From assembly GCA_949361645.1 (NCBI GenBank), contig OX442421.1:1390501-1454500 (forward strand): a DNA stretch of 64,000 nucleotides, given 5' to 3'. How positions within the stretch are numbered: position 1 is the stretch's first letter; every line of letters starts with the position of its first letter. Position numbers and translations under genes: made by a program. The stretch comes from Spongilla lacustris (lineage: Eukaryota; Porifera; Demospongiae; Spongillida; Spongillidae). A model generated the notes under the pieces. That model saw only the letters and a list, made by a program, of their open reading frames with translations, was not told the origin of the DNA and did no database searches. Below are positions 23,015-34,869 of the stretch, piece by piece.

Positions 23015-24849
23015 GTATAGTATAGTATAGTATAGTATTTTCTCAATGCATTGTACAGATAATGCACTGCAAGAGGCAAGTAACGGCATGAGTAAATGCA
23101 CTTATATGCTTCCTATTTAAATGCATACAGTTTACAAAAGGGAGATAGATCTACAGTTTGGAGGTGAGACATGAAGGTGATGATATTCTTTGCAGATACA
23201 ACATGTTGTGGCAAAGAATTCCAAATAGGAACAACCCTAGATGTAAAACAGTATAGCCGAAAATCGTGACGAGGTATGGTGATCGACTGGAGCCTGTATG
23301 AATTTCCTCGAGTGGAATGAACATTTGAACTGACCTTAAACATCTCAGCTGCATCAATATCCACAAGCTTATTCACATTTGTAACACATTCTAAGGTCAA
23401 AATAAACACGACGATATTCTAATGATGACAAATTAAGATTTGCTAACCTGGATGCATAATCCATGTGAGGAAGCCTTGCACGTTTACAAATTTCTCGTGT
23501 GAAGTAACGCTGAACTCCTTCTATATGCTCAATATCTTTAAACAGCCAAGGATTCCAGACTGGAGCGTTGAATTCTAAAAGTGGCCTGACGTAGGTTTTA
23601 AATACACGTAATAGAATGCTGATATCACTAGTATGGAATCCTTTTAGAAGTAGAGAACATCAAGAATACGCTTTGGCCGCTATGGATGAGCAATGAATTC
23701 CAGGTTTAAAATCTGATGAAACATAACCACCAAGATCACGAAGATGAGATACTTGCTCTAAGGTTACCCCACATAATGAGTATGATGTATCAGATATTTG
23801 CTTTCCAAAGGAGATGACATTGCATTTTTGCAAAGCAATGCTGAGCTGCCAATTAGATGCCCAATCACAAAATGCAAATAATGAGCTTACAAAGGGAGAT
23901 GTATCCCCAGTAGAATGATGAAAATAGATTTTAGTATCATCAGCGATAGTTTTAGCTTTAACATGTGATGACAAACAATCCGGTAGATCGTTTATATATA
24001 AGAGAAAAAGAAGCGGACCTAAGACAGAACCCTGAGGAACGCCACTAATGACAGGTAGTGGGGTCGACAATTTTGAACCTATGTTGACACTTTGATATCA
24101 ATTACTAAGAAACGACTTTATCCTAGCAAGCAGATGAGAATGGAAACCGTAAGATTCTAACTTTAGTAGAAGCTTTTGATGCAAGACGGAATCAAATGCT
24201 TTAGCAAAATCTATATAAAGTACATCAACCTGCATCTTAGCATCGGATAGCAATGATATTTCATTTAGCGTTACCAAAAGTTGGGTACAAGTAGGCCTTT
24301 TGGGTAGAAAACCATGCTGATCTTTTGATAACAGACCATTAACCCTGAGGAAATGAACCATTGATTCAGAAATAATAGATTCCATCACTTTGCAACATAT
24401 ACTGGTTATAGAAACAGGGCGATAGTTACTAGGAAGTTGACGAGCACCCTTTTTAAAAATTGGGCACACATAACCGACTTTCCAAAAGAGCAGGTAGGAT
24501 ACCGCTTTCCATAGACATAGTAAACAGACAACTTAGAGGGAATGCTATTGCAGGAGCAATAGACTTCAGAAAAAATGCAGGAAAACCATCAGGAGTTTTT
24601 GTTTGGTAGGTTCCTAAGAGATCTCAACACTTTGTCATAAGTAAAACTGATGATATTTAGAGATTTTGTGCTTTGTATACGAAGAGGAAAATGTTGGTGT
24701 TTGCCAATGTCTTTAGTAAAAACAGAAACAAAGTATTTATTGAGAAGTTCACATTTGTCACAATCTTCAATAGCCAAAGATTGATAACTTTGCCATCTGT
24801 TCCAATGACAGAAATGTCTAATATTTAAAAGGGTGATACCAGATGGCAA
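23015..24849 (-). pseudogene. 5'-truncated, frame-broken LINE retrotransposon (Jockey/CR1-like)
   Basis: Minus-strand blocks run in order. A linker region at 24849-24589 contains LLNKYFVSVFT. The RT fingers and palm at 24469-24098 contain NYRPVSITSICCKVMESII and YIDFAKAFDSV. The block 24070-23660 contains GVPQGSVLGPLLFLLYIND and the catalytic IADDTKIY. The thumb and C-terminus lie at about 23650-23113. Frame changes separate the blocks. No endonuclease domain is present, so the element is 5' truncated. The 3' end is a (TATAG)n run at 23013-23037. The RT would synthesise cDNA at the insertion site in an intact element. This copy is dead. The clade call rests on motif style only. Confidence 0.8.
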
Positions 24850-26856
24850 TAGCAGAGCAAAATCATTGAGGTCATATAATAAAGTAGTATAATCAGGTCT
24901 GCAGCATTCAACACAATAGACCCCAACTCTGAAGAACCCTCATGCTGTAAAATGATAATACTATCAATGCAGAAGCAGAACTTACATATATGTATATACT
25001 GGCTATCATAATGTATAACAGGTTGATTAATTTGCTTGTCATGCATGCTGCACAGAGATAGTGTTGCACTCCCATCGAGCAATAAAGTGCTATGAGATCA
25101 TCTCCACACCTTATAAGAAGTATATGTAAATAGTATAAAGAAAAGGTTTTGCAAACCTTTCAGAAGGGGAATAGCTACTTCCTGAAAATGCAAACCTGAT
25201 ACCCTCCTGAAGCGAAAAGCTATTAGCATGCAATATCTTTGTTAGGGGCTTGCCTGTTAAATATTCCGGCACTGATCTTATGTAGCAAATTGTAGCTCTC
25301 ACATCTTAGGATAATAAATGATGAAAATCCAGAAACCTTTCGGTGTTATAACAAGTTGTCGGACCAAACATTTGCATATGTTCAGGAAGATGATGAAGCA
25401 AGTGGATTTTGGACTTCCTCCTTAAAACGTTGTGTTTCTACATGTAGTAGCAACAAAATTCTGAACAATGTTTTCATAATTACCCATACTGTCTGGATTA
25501 ACTCTGTCAGGATAAGCGATTTTATAAGCACCTGCATGAAGTGTTATATAAAGATATTGTCAGGTGCTTACCTGTGATAATGCTAGCCACACTTCAATCT
25601 CAGCAGGAGCCAGGAATGGTGAAAGGACAAAGAAAGCCAACTGTGCCAGTGCCTTAAAGTCCCTGCCAACAAAAGACTTGTAATACTTCTTTAACCAGTG
25701 AAGCCAGATGATGAATATGCACACAAAAGAGTGGTTTTTTTTTCAGTTTTGATAGTTGCTCACAGAAGATACTTGTATGGTCCTAGAAGAATTGTAAAGT
25801 GGCTAGCCGGCAGAAATAAGAGGGATATAAGTATATCAATATATACTGAATGATATGCATACCTATGTGTAGATTCTTTGGGAGGTGAACAAGAGCATTC
25901 CCTACATCAGTAATACCATGCTATTTCTACAGATCTTGCTTCTGTCCCTTTGTCCGAGAAGATTTTATATGCTGGCTTTGCATGAGATAGAGTTGTACTT
26001 TGTTGCCTACTGCTACATATAATATCGAAGGTAGACCTAACATTAGCCGTGGAAAGCAATGTGAAAAAAAAAACTTGTACATGCATACATTCCTTACATT
26101 GCATATTCTGCAGAACATACTAGAGGTACATGTATATAGCCTCCATGTGACTGCACAACTGTGAAGCACAAGGATTGTCACAGAGGAAGCTCTAAAAAGG
26201 TGCTACAGCTATCACATCACACTGCAGTAATGATATATTTCCTTACGTATTAGTATTACAAAAACATGTTTTGTACACCATACCTATATACTCAGATGAA
26301 ATGATAGGATCTCGTACAAGGTTGTTTGCTCTATCAGGATTGACGTGTTGACATAAAAAGGAATGTTTATGTAATACAGAAGTTTGTTAAATTAGTTGAA
26401 TAAAATGCTTACTTTAGTGGACTAACAAACCAAACTTCATACACAATGGCATTCACAGATGGCACAGAAGAATGCAAACATCTTCAGTAGAGTATAGAAT
26501 ACAAACTCAAAGTTTATTTGTACATGTACATGTATGTACATGGATGTGAATAATTATATAAGATGCAATCTAAGCTTGAACTAACACTGGACTGTGTGCT
26601 AACAGATATGCTATTGCCGCCACATTGGACTTCAGTGGTTTGTAATTTCCTTTGGTGTCAATAGAGGACATCAACCCAGTTATGGTAACGTAAATCATTA
26701 ACGTATCACTTCTGCTACAATGCCCGCCTCCAATATGCCATTATAAAAGGCGCCGTAACGCTGGCATAGATAATATGCCGGCTTTACGGTAACGTAAATT
26801 CCTGGCCGTGTATGTCTACTGCAAATTTGAACATTGCCCACCCTTTAGTTTGGACA
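24850..26856. other. No gene seen
   Basis: AT-rich unique-looking sequence. Short open stretches have no coding character. A pair of similar GGTAACGTAAAT words at 26686 and 26800 encloses a CpG-bearing 115-bp block with GCC-rich ends, possibly a small decayed repeat. Confidence 0.35.
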
Positions 26857-26934
26857 TACTCCATTACACCTTGCTGCAGAGAGAGGTCATACTACCTGTG
26901 TGGAACATCTCCTTTCCACTTCTGGTATTGATGT
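26857..26934 (+). pseudogene. Fragment of a fifth ankyrin exon
   Basis: ACTCCATTACACCTTGCTGC begins a 78-bp match to the ankyrin exons. It reads TPLHLAAERGHTTCVEHLL and breaks at GIDVES. No splice acceptor precedes it and no donor follows. It lies about 4 kb from the tandem units, so it is either a decayed member of the same gene split by the LINE-containing insertion or a dispersed copy. Confidence 0.7.
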
Positions 26935-29332
26935 TGAATCTGCATTCCAGACAATTGAATTTTTTTAATTAAATTTACATTACTGAAAAGAAACTTGACT
27001 TTGATGTGTATGTATGTGTACTACTGATTAGTGATAATTGATTGTAATAATGAGAATCTGTGTATGTTATCAGTGGGAAGGAGGGGCATGACATTTGTAA
27101 TAGAAACAGAGAGCATGTATGGGAACAGAGGACATGCTTAAGTTGAGAGCATGTATGCTCATAATGCTGGGGTTGGAGGACCTGCACGCGCCCCAATCCC
27201 AGGGACGTGAATTGTCCTATGCTCTCAAGGCGTTGGGACAAGATACAAGGTAGGAGGTAGTGTGAGTACCTCAGTAGCCTTGGAGATAAGTTGCATAGGG
27301 TTAATGTGTTATCAGTGGATTACCTTTTTTTGAATAGTGCAGTATTAAAGATAAACATTTACACACACACACATGGGTTAACCTACCAATTGTAGAGAAA
27401 ATCACCAATGCAAGATAGCAAAAAGTATTGGTCTCCTCTGGTCATGTGATAAGGAATTCACACACACCACTACCACCACCCACACACTGAACACACACAC
27501 ACACGCGCACACACACACACACATGCAAATCTGATTTCATTTTTTCAATTTTTTTACTCTTCCAATTCAGCTATAACTTGAGAACCAGTAAGTTCTTGTA
27601 CAACTCCATGCTTTGTTGTCTTCAACAATACAAATTCTTCTGCCACCGCATTTAATGATCATTTAAAATCTGCCATGAGCCAGAACCGAACCTCTTAATG
27701 TTGGTTGGGTATGTTGGGTGAAAATGGAGGAACATAGTGCAAATATTTCATTTCTATGTCCAAAGCTGCCTGCCAATTCCAATTCATGTGTGTACCCACA
27801 GCACTATACCATGTAGTCCCACTACAGCATTGCACTTGAAGCAACGTACTCATTTTCCCATGGACTGACCCTGTTTCTTCTTCTACTAACTGCACATGCA
27901 TCACTACCACCACTATAGTTTTGTAAGTATTTCCTAAATAAATAAGATATGTGTAGTGTAGTCCGGCTGTGTGTAAATATGTATAGTATATGTGGGTGGT
28001 ATATACATGCATGTGTAGTGCATGTAGTGTGGGTGGAGGTATCTCTTCAAGATGGAACTTATTCTCTTCACTAATGTCCTGGTGTAAACTCTGTATACTT
28101 AATGAAGGATTACTGTGTTTTACTGTAATGCCAGAAAACACAGCAGAGAAACTGTATTAGATGGTCTATTCAAGTTTACTGACAATAAAACTGAACTGTC
28201 AACTATCTCTTGCCCTTTTTGTAGTAATATATTAATCCTTCACTGTTTTGTGCAGTAACAATAACAATATTCAACTTATCCATTACCACAATTGTAGAAA
28301 CCTCCTCACAACATTCATTGAAAATGCTCCATGGCAACCCTTCTACTGTGTGGTGTACTGCAGTACTAATCCCTCTGTTCCTCCTGACTCAAGTGTGTAC
28401 AACATCTCCACTAGCAGAAGCACAGAGATGACTGTTGACTACTGCAAGGCAGCAGCTACCAATTGTGCACCTTAGTTAACTATTCACCTTATCTTATTAG
28501 ATCGTGTCCTGAGAAAAAGAAGAAATGCAGTAGCTGGTAAGGGTTGACTGAATTTAAATTGTTAGGCTATTTTGACACCAACAAATTATTACGTAACAGT
28601 GACGTAAACGCATGACAAGTTTGATCTCCCGCACGTGACGTGATTTGGTAATACTGTAAGGTGAGATAGATGGTTGTGTTTGCTCGTGTAAGTGGTGTAT
28701 AAACAAGTGGCTTTATTGTTGTGGAGTTAGTTATGCCTAGCCTAGCGCGTACTGGAAACTAAACACTACGCCGCCAAAGAGGTTTGCTTATTTGACTTGC
28801 AAAGCCCTAATTATAAGCGAACGTACTGTACGCCGGTTATTAAATGATTTATAATGCACTATCCCCTGCTGACGCTGACTTGTGTGTGTATTATATTGTA
28901 TTGCCCTAGCGAGCGTACTTTAAGCTATCTTATCTATGGTTCTATGTCGGAAAGAATTTTTAATCTACTTTCTCTTTTTTCACTCTAGCTCTACTTTTCC
29001 TGTTTAGTGCCACTGGTATATATTCTGTCCCTGGTTTTGGAACATTCAGCTTGTAATACCTAAGGCAAAGGTGAGGCTCCCATGAGGCTTTATTTAGAAC
29101 CACATAAAATAGGTGATGATGGGGTGGTCAAGTGATGTGTACAATATTTAAAAGCTATGATTACTGCCTGTCTGGCTACTTTGTTCCTGTTTGAAGAATT
29201 GGTCGCGGATTAACATTTGTGATACTACTAAACATCAAAGGTGAGGCTAGCTCGGATGAGGCTTTATTGCTATTTGCTATTATTGCATCATGGTTAGGAT
29301 GTTGGGGTGTGGGTGTGTGTATGTCTGGGGAC
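26935..29332. other. No gene identified; short (CA)n tracts
   Basis: (CA)n tracts lie near 27360 and 27486-27524. A plus-strand open segment at 28250-28475 (TEMTVDYCKAAATNCAP) is a possible but unrecognised exon. CpG content rises near 28560-28900. Nothing else is supportable. Confidence 0.3.
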
Positions 29333-29514
29333 CAGTGATGCCGCGGCCAGTCGTGACCGTCCGGGACCGTCTTCATTTGACGGCCCAGACAGCCAGGCCG
29401 TGACCGTGGCCGTCAATCTTAATGTTCACGTGACGTGACCGTTAAAATCTCTGGCCGTCAAATTTTTTTACAAAAATTGGCCGGGGCCGTCAAGGATTTT
29501 CACAGACGGCCACG

Positions 29515-29867
29515 TGATGGTGTCAAAGATGTCTTCCAATTGTTGCGTGCAACAGGAACCTGAAATTCTGGAAATAGTAGATCGTGTAGATGAAGCAGTT
29601 GATAAAGCAGTAGTTGAGTCATCAGTAAAAAGAAGGAAGACCGCGGAGGTTAAGCCAGAGGATGCGGTATCGAAGTTTGCCTTCCACCCGACTGGCCCAA
29701 AGTTTGTAAATGCATGACTATGGAGTCATTTTAAGCTGTCTCGTCGCCATGAGAAATGGGCTCTGTGCGCCATTTGTGAGAAGACCCAAAGAATCATGTG
29801 GGTACCCCGCGTTGACGGTTCTACTAGTAAAATGAAGAAGCATTTGGTTGAAGAACACAAAATGTGA
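29515..29867 (+). pseudogene. BED-type zinc finger of a hAT transposase, truncated
   Basis: From ATG 29515 the frame reads a Glu/Lys-rich lead and then FAFHPTGPKFVNA before a TGA at 29716. The same frame continues as LWSHFKLSRRHEKWALCAIC and then GSTSKMKKHLVEEH. The CxxC...HxxxxH spacing with W.HF at the start is the BED finger found at the N-terminus of hAT transposases, where it binds DNA. The in-frame stop and the missing catalytic domain make it a pseudogene. Confidence 0.65.
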
Positions 29868-30392
29868 GGATGGTTCATCTGGTTGTGGAATTTTTATTGC
29901 TGTTTTATTGTTATCCTACATGTATATACTCACTCATGTAGGGATGAGCTTGCAAATGTTCATATAGGTAGCTCAGTGAGCAGAAAACCTGAATAACCTA
30001 GGTACTCGGCTGGCAAATTGTCAAAACCTATTCGGAAAAATCGATTTTCTTTTTTCAAGTATTCGGAAAAATCAATTTTCAGATCCAGAAAAACCTGAAA
30101 AATCGATTAGTGTTTTAAAAGTATTCGGAAAAATCGATTTTCATTATTCAGGGGAGGTTACACACCCTACTTGGCATGCGCGTATCAATAGAAATGGTTC
30201 ATGAACGATATGGCAGGACAAGTGTAAAAGAGCAGATTCAATCAACTAAAGTCTTTTTATTGCATCTGAGAAAGACTGAGAACAGATTCAATCCTGGCTG
30301 GATCCATCCTCCATCTTCACAATGAGTTTCAAGTGGGAGAGAACTCGCTCGCACGTGGAATCCACGCGATAACGCAAACAGAGCATAATCAT

Positions 30393-30465
30393 GGCATGTC
30401 TCGTCCCCAGACCCACATTCGGCAACAGCGGCTACGATCAGGCTGGGGGCGAGACTGTGTCATGG
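30393..30465. repeat. MITE-like inverted repeat
   Basis: GTCTCGTCCCCAGACC facing GGCTGGGGGCGAGACT about 45 bp apart, inside hAT copy 1. It belongs to the same TAGTCTCG..CCCAGA family as 31228-31326. A diverged partner lies at the matching place in copy 2 (31343-31421), so it predates the split of the two copies. Confidence 0.6.
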
Positions 30466-31218
30466 CGAGGGGACAACTTAATATGGTTCCATAACGGTAA
30501 ACCACATGTTGGTGACAGTCGGGTGTGCTGCAGCCTGCAGACTTCACCGCGCCATAGATAATACAGTACAGGTGGCTTATCCTCAAAGGTTTTAGCTTTC
30601 TTAGAAAGACGACATTTGCCACGCAGGAAGAAGAAGACACTGCATGCACGCGACGCTGATGGCGCTTAATGGACCGTCAAAAGTTCTGACGGCCACGGAC
30701 GGCCAGCAAATAAAATTGACGGCCAATGATTTTTCACGGTTCAATCACGTGATCGGTAAGCTTCCCGGTCACGGTCACGGTCGGCCGTCAAAAACCGTCA
30801 AATGAATACGGTCACGGACGGTCCTTGCTGGCCGCGGCATCACTGTAATGCCGCGGCCAGCTTTTAACAATCCGGTCACGTTCACGGCTGGCCGTTTGGA
30901 TATTGACGGTCACGTTCACGGACCGTATGATTTCAATACGGTCACGTACACGGCTGGCCGTCAGCCGTCAAAATTTTAATACGGTCACGAACGGTCATTA
31001 TTTATGCTATAGAAGTTTGGCATACACGTATCAATAGAAATGGTTCATGAACGGTATGCATGGGCATAGCAGAACAAGTGTGAAAGAACATATTCAATTA
31101 ACTAAAGGCTTTATTGCAGCTGAGAAAGAGAACAGATTCAATCCTGGCTGGATCCATCCTCCATCTTCACAATGAGTCTCAACTGGGAGAAAACTCGCTC
31201 GCACGTGGAATCCACGCG

Positions 31219-31335
31219 ATAACGCATTAGTCTCGTACCCAGACCCTGATTCCCACAGCTGCGGATGGATTACATCACCGCTACGTGAAAGGTGATGTAA
31301 TGAATCAGGGTCTGGGCACGAGACTAATAACGCAT
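31219..31335. mobile_element. 99-bp MITE with 9-bp target-site duplication
   Basis: The insert 31228-31326 begins TAGTCTCGTACCCAGACCCT and ends with the near-perfect complement (AGGGTCTGGGCACGAGACTA). It is flanked by ATAACGCAT on both sides (31219-31227 and 31327-31335). hAT copy 1 shows the related uninterrupted site (GCGATAACGCAAACAG near 30367). A 9-bp duplication suggests Mutator-like mobilisation. Confidence 0.85.
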
Positions 31336-31706
31336 AATCATGGCAAGTCGCGTCCCCAGACCCACATTCGGCAGCAGCGGTTGGCATATTACGAATACAT
31401 ATCAGGCTGGGGACGAGACTATGTCATGGCGAGGGGGACAACGTAAATATTAAAATGGTTCCATAGCCACGTGTTGGCGACAGTCGGCAAACTTCACCGT
31501 GCTATTAGGTGGCTTATCCTCAAAGGTTCTTGGAAAGACGACATTTGCCACGCAGGGAAAAAATCCACTGCTAGCTGCACGTGACGCTAGTGACGTGAAT
31601 AGGCTTAATGGACCGTCAAAAGTTCTGACGGCCACGGACGGCCAGCAAATAAATTTGACGGCCAATTATTTTTCACGGTTTAATCACGTGATCGGTAAGC
31701 TTCCCG

Positions 31707-32560
31707 GTCACGGTCTAGTCTGGGGACCAGTCTGGGAACAACCGCGCTGATTATTTGTTCCCAATGCAGGATTCCTGCAGTAAGCATGAACTCATTTATG
31801 CTCCACCTTTCAGCATGAATATAATTAAACACATACCTAATTGCGATGAACTGATAAAATTAGTGGGTAACCCTCTAGTTCGAAATGGATATGTATAAGG
31901 ATGCTATCGTTAGATCTAGAGCTGCTGGCAGCCCCGAATTGAAGAACCACCGAATAGAAGTTGTATTGTCTTTTTTAACAGGGAATGTTGTATTTGCTGT
32001 ACTACCCACTGAATACGGGAAAAGTATGTGTTATGCGTGTCTCCCGCTTTTGTTTGACAATCTTCTGGCATTGACAAGGATAGTTATAGTTGTTTGCCCT
32101 CTAACAGCTATAATTGAAGACGAGGTATGACGTTTAGGCTTAAAAGTATTTGACTATAACTAACCTCGTCATTTTAAAATATAGGTTAGAAGCTTTACAG
32201 CTAGAGGTTTGGCAAATAATTGATTCTCTAACAAACACAAGTTCAACTTTTCCACTTCGAGTTGTGTGTGCTACCGTTCCTTTGCTGTGATGTATGTGCA
32301 TTTGTCAATCATTTCAATTAATATGTCCTAAAGTACCACCGAGCAGTTACAGCTCGTCTTCTGCCAGTATACGCCTTTCCTCTGTGAAACTCTTTCATCT
32401 GCAAAACTCCGCCTTTCAGTTACATGTAACTAATTCCGCACGATCCAACAAATTTAGGCAGAAAGTCTGGGGGCGTACTAACTGTTAAACCACTTCTAAT
32501 ATTCATTGCATTCCACGAGAACGTACAGCCATCAGTCTGGTCCCCAGACTAGTCACGGTC
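31707..32560. mobile_element. Mutator-like (Pack-MULE-like) element with 9-bp target duplication
   Basis: The insert 31716-32551 has inverted ends TAGTCTGGGGACCAG and CTGGTCCCCAGACTA. It is flanked by GTCACGGTC at 31707-31715 and 32552-32560. Removing one duplicate and the insert restores the sequence of hAT copy 1 at 30755-30780. The cargo is a RecQ-helicase fragment, not a transposase. The repeat GTCACG in the target makes the exact duplication length slightly uncertain. Confidence 0.75.
31885..32223 (+). pseudogene. Captured RecQ-like helicase fragment
   Basis: ATG 31885 opens 80 codons to GACGAG|GTATGA at 32124. An acceptor AAAATATAG at 32184 resumes the frame, which stops at TGA 32221. 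The first part carries a helicase motif I region (FAVLPTEYGKSMCYACLPL) followed by motif Ia-like text (VIVVCPLTAIIEDEV). The P-loop has Glu where TG.GKS is expected, so ATP binding is doubtful. In RecQ helicases these motifs power 3'-5' unwinding. Everything after motif Ia is missing. Retention of a small intron indicates capture from genomic DNA and not from a processed mRNA. Confidence 0.65.
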
Positions 32561-32652
32561 ACGGTCGGCCGTCAAAAACCGTCAAATGAATATGGTCACG
32601 GACGGTCCGTGCTGGCCGCGGCGTCACTGATTGCAGCTGCTAACTGTGACAA

Positions 32653-32917
32653 TGTGACAGATCAGTGACCTGTCAAAGGTCTAACCTGTATGGAGCCATT
32701 CAGGAGGTTGAACTCATTGGTATTGTAGATGCGAACTTTAGGTTAATTAAGTAATGTATTTAGTGTTACTGATATGTGTATAAAAGCATGTATCGGGAAT
32801 TAAAATAAGAGTTCTGCCAGTAAGTAACTACGAACGGGAGTTACGAGGTAGCAATCTATATAGCATTAGGTTGCGGAGTGCGGCTGATAGTTCAAGCGGA
32901 ACTTCAGATCCGTCACA
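32653..32917 (+). repeat. 5' LTR
   Basis: 265 bp, TGTGACAGATCAG...CCGTCACA. It includes GTGTATAAAAGC near 32777, a TATA-like promoter element, and AATTAAAATAAG near 32800, a possible polyadenylation signal region. Confidence 0.95.
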
Positions 32918-32994
32918 TTTGGTGGCAGCGGTGGGATACGATCCTCTCTTAGACAAACAGAGTATACCGCGCACTTCAAGCTCATCGGAATTGT

Positions 32995-33423
32995 ATGACA
33001 ACGCGATCCGGTCGCGCATACAAGTCGTCGGTGGAAACGATGGATGAGTTGAAGAAAATGATGGCAGAGCTGGTCGCGGATCGACAGAAACGAGACGAAG
33101 AATTTGCAGCCGAGCGTCAAAGACGAGAAGAAGAAGCAGTAGCGGAGCGGACAAGAAGAGAGAGAGAAGTGGAGCGAACCATGGAAACAATGCAGTCGCA
33201 TATCGACAACCTCATGTCCATGATTAAGGCGCAGCCGGTTGCAAAGTCGGGGGCGGAGCTGAGCGTGAAGCTAGTAGCGCTGAAGGATGACGACGACATC
33301 GAGTCGTACCTCATTACTTTTGAAAGGATAATGGCCGCACACAAGGTGGGTGGCTCCACAGTTGGCGGGAAAAGCACAGTTGGCATTCGCAGCTTTGTCG
33401 ATAACGGAGGTGGGAGAATATGA
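32995..33423 (+). pseudogene. Gag, N-terminal part, frame-broken
   Basis: ATG 32995 opens a coiled-coil-like Arg/Glu-rich N-terminus (residues 10-70). The capsid-like segment (DDDDIESYLITFERIMAAHK) follows. Near 33350 the coding signal moves to the next frame (APQLAGKAQLAFAAL), while this frame runs on without gag character to 33423. Gag forms the particle core. This break would stop production of a full Gag unless it is a sequence error. Confidence 0.8.
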
Positions 33424-34864
33424 AGCTATTAAAGATGCGATTCTGACCAGGTATAACATCAACGAGGAGGCCTACAGGAACAGATTTCAAACTGAGAAGA
33501 GGAAGGATGGAGAGACAAATCGCGAGTTTAGTGTCCGCTTGATAGATCTACTACAAAAATGGATGAAGGGGAAGACGAGCGTAGACGAGATACAACAAGT
33601 GATAGGGATGGAGCAGTTTCTCAATTCGCTCCCACTGGAGAAGCGTCTGTGGCTGGTGGAGAGGAAACCGGGGTCATGCGTAGCAGCCGGGGAGTTAGTG
33701 GATGAGTTTGAGCAGACCAGACGTAGTGTTGCTGAAGGAAAGTTACCAGGCAGTGAATACCCCACATCGGTTAAGAAAGCTGTGCAGTGTGCTTACTGCG
33801 ATAAGAGCGGCCATGTTGAAGAAGACTGTAGAAGAAGGAAGGAAGATATGGGTGGCAGATCGTCAGGACCAAGCATGCGCGTGAGATGTTATCGGTGTCG
33901 ACAGATTGGACATTTGTCAAAGAACTGTCCGCAAGGAAGGGGAGCAATGTTTAGCAGGGAGACGGAACGTCGTGGCAGAAAGGAAGAGCAGGAGGTATTC
34001 CGCCAAGGGATGATAGAAGGCAAGATGGTGAAGGTGTTACTCGATACAGGATGCTCTCGGACGATGGTTCGCCGAAACTTGGTTCCAGAACACAAATTGA
34101 TAGAGGGAAAGGGAGTGGCAATTCGCTGTGCTCACGGAGATACGACGTTTTACCCGCTGGCAGAGATCGGAGTTGAGATATCGGGCAGGAATTTCAAGGT
34201 GGAAGCCGCTGTAGCCGATAATCTACCGGTGCAATTGCTTCTAGGAACAGACGTCCCTCAGTTATTCAAGTTGCTCGGAAGAGATCAACCTGAACTGGCC
34301 AACGTAGACGATGCGTTAGTGGTGATGACAAGGGCTAAAGCACGACAGCAGCTGGAAGAGAGAATCCAGCAAAAGGAAAAGGAGATTGCGTCAGGCACTA
34401 AGTCCCACGATTTAGAGCTGGTGGAGGTAAAGGCAACTGTGGACGGAACTGGACCAAGGAAGGGTGCCGGTGAACCAGGTTGCGGACTCGGACTCCCAGT
34501 ATCAGGGGAGGAGTTGAAAACCCTCCAGAAACAGGACGAAACTTTAGCCGAGGCGTGGCGAGCCGCAGAGAAATCGCCGGAACAGAATGAAACTGGATAT
34601 TTCAAGGAGGATGGCGTATTGTATAGAAGATGGGTGCCAACGGGCAGACCGGAGATGAGTATCGAGCAGCTGGTACTTCCGAAGCGCTGTCGGGGAACGG
34701 TGTTGGAGATGGCTCACGAGATTCCCATATCGGGGCACCAAGGCAAAGAGAAGACAAGGCAGAGGGTGCTACGAAGATTTTTCTGGCCTTCAGTGTACAA
34801 GGACATTGAAGATTACTGTAGGACCAGAAAACTACCCATAGTGTTGGAACGAAAGCACCACTGA
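33350..34864 (+). pseudogene. Gag C-terminus, protease and start of integrase
   Basis: Capsid remainder, then two CCHC zinc knuckles near residues 149-190 (CAYCDKSGHVEEDC and CYRCRQIGHLSKNC). A retropepsin follows with catalytic LLDTGCSRTM near 230 and the flap-end motif LLGTD. After a charged linker comes the integrase zinc-binding domain (HEIPISGHQGKEKTRQRV, FFWPSVYKDIEDYC). The second Cys pair of this HHCC finger is lost at a frame disruption around 34825-34860, and the frame ends at TGA 34862. No in-frame ATG opens this part, so it belongs to the same reading unit as the gag start upstream. Confidence 0.85.
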
Positions 34865-34869
34865 TTCCT

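Larger units (their letters stand above)
29333..30844 (+). mobile_element. hAT-like DNA transposon copy 1
   Basis: Perfect 18-bp terminal inverted repeats, CAGTGATGCCGCGGCCAG at 29333 and its complement ending at 30844. Both subterminal regions are crowded with short GGCCGTCA and ACGGTCACG words in both orientations, like the transposase-binding repeats of hAT elements. Near the left end a BED zinc-finger remnant is encoded. The rest of the transposase is absent, so the copy is non-autonomous. An 8-bp target duplication is not evident, probably because copy 2 abuts the right end. Confidence 0.7.
30845..32629 (+). mobile_element. hAT-like DNA transposon copy 2, carrying two nested insertions
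   Basis: It starts with AATGCCGCGGCCAGC directly after copy 1 and ends with GCTGGCCGCGGCGTCACTG at 32629. It shares the subterminal GGCCGTCA/ACGGTCACG repeats and the central text of copy 1 (for example AACAGATTCAATCCTGGCTG). It lacks the BED coding part and contains a MITE (31228-31326) and a Mutator-like element (31716-32551). Confidence 0.65.

Noticed and set aside
29325..30852. 8-bp target duplication for hAT copy 1
   Set aside because: The left flank CTGGGGAC does not match the right flank TAATGCCG; the abutting second copy obscures the original flank.
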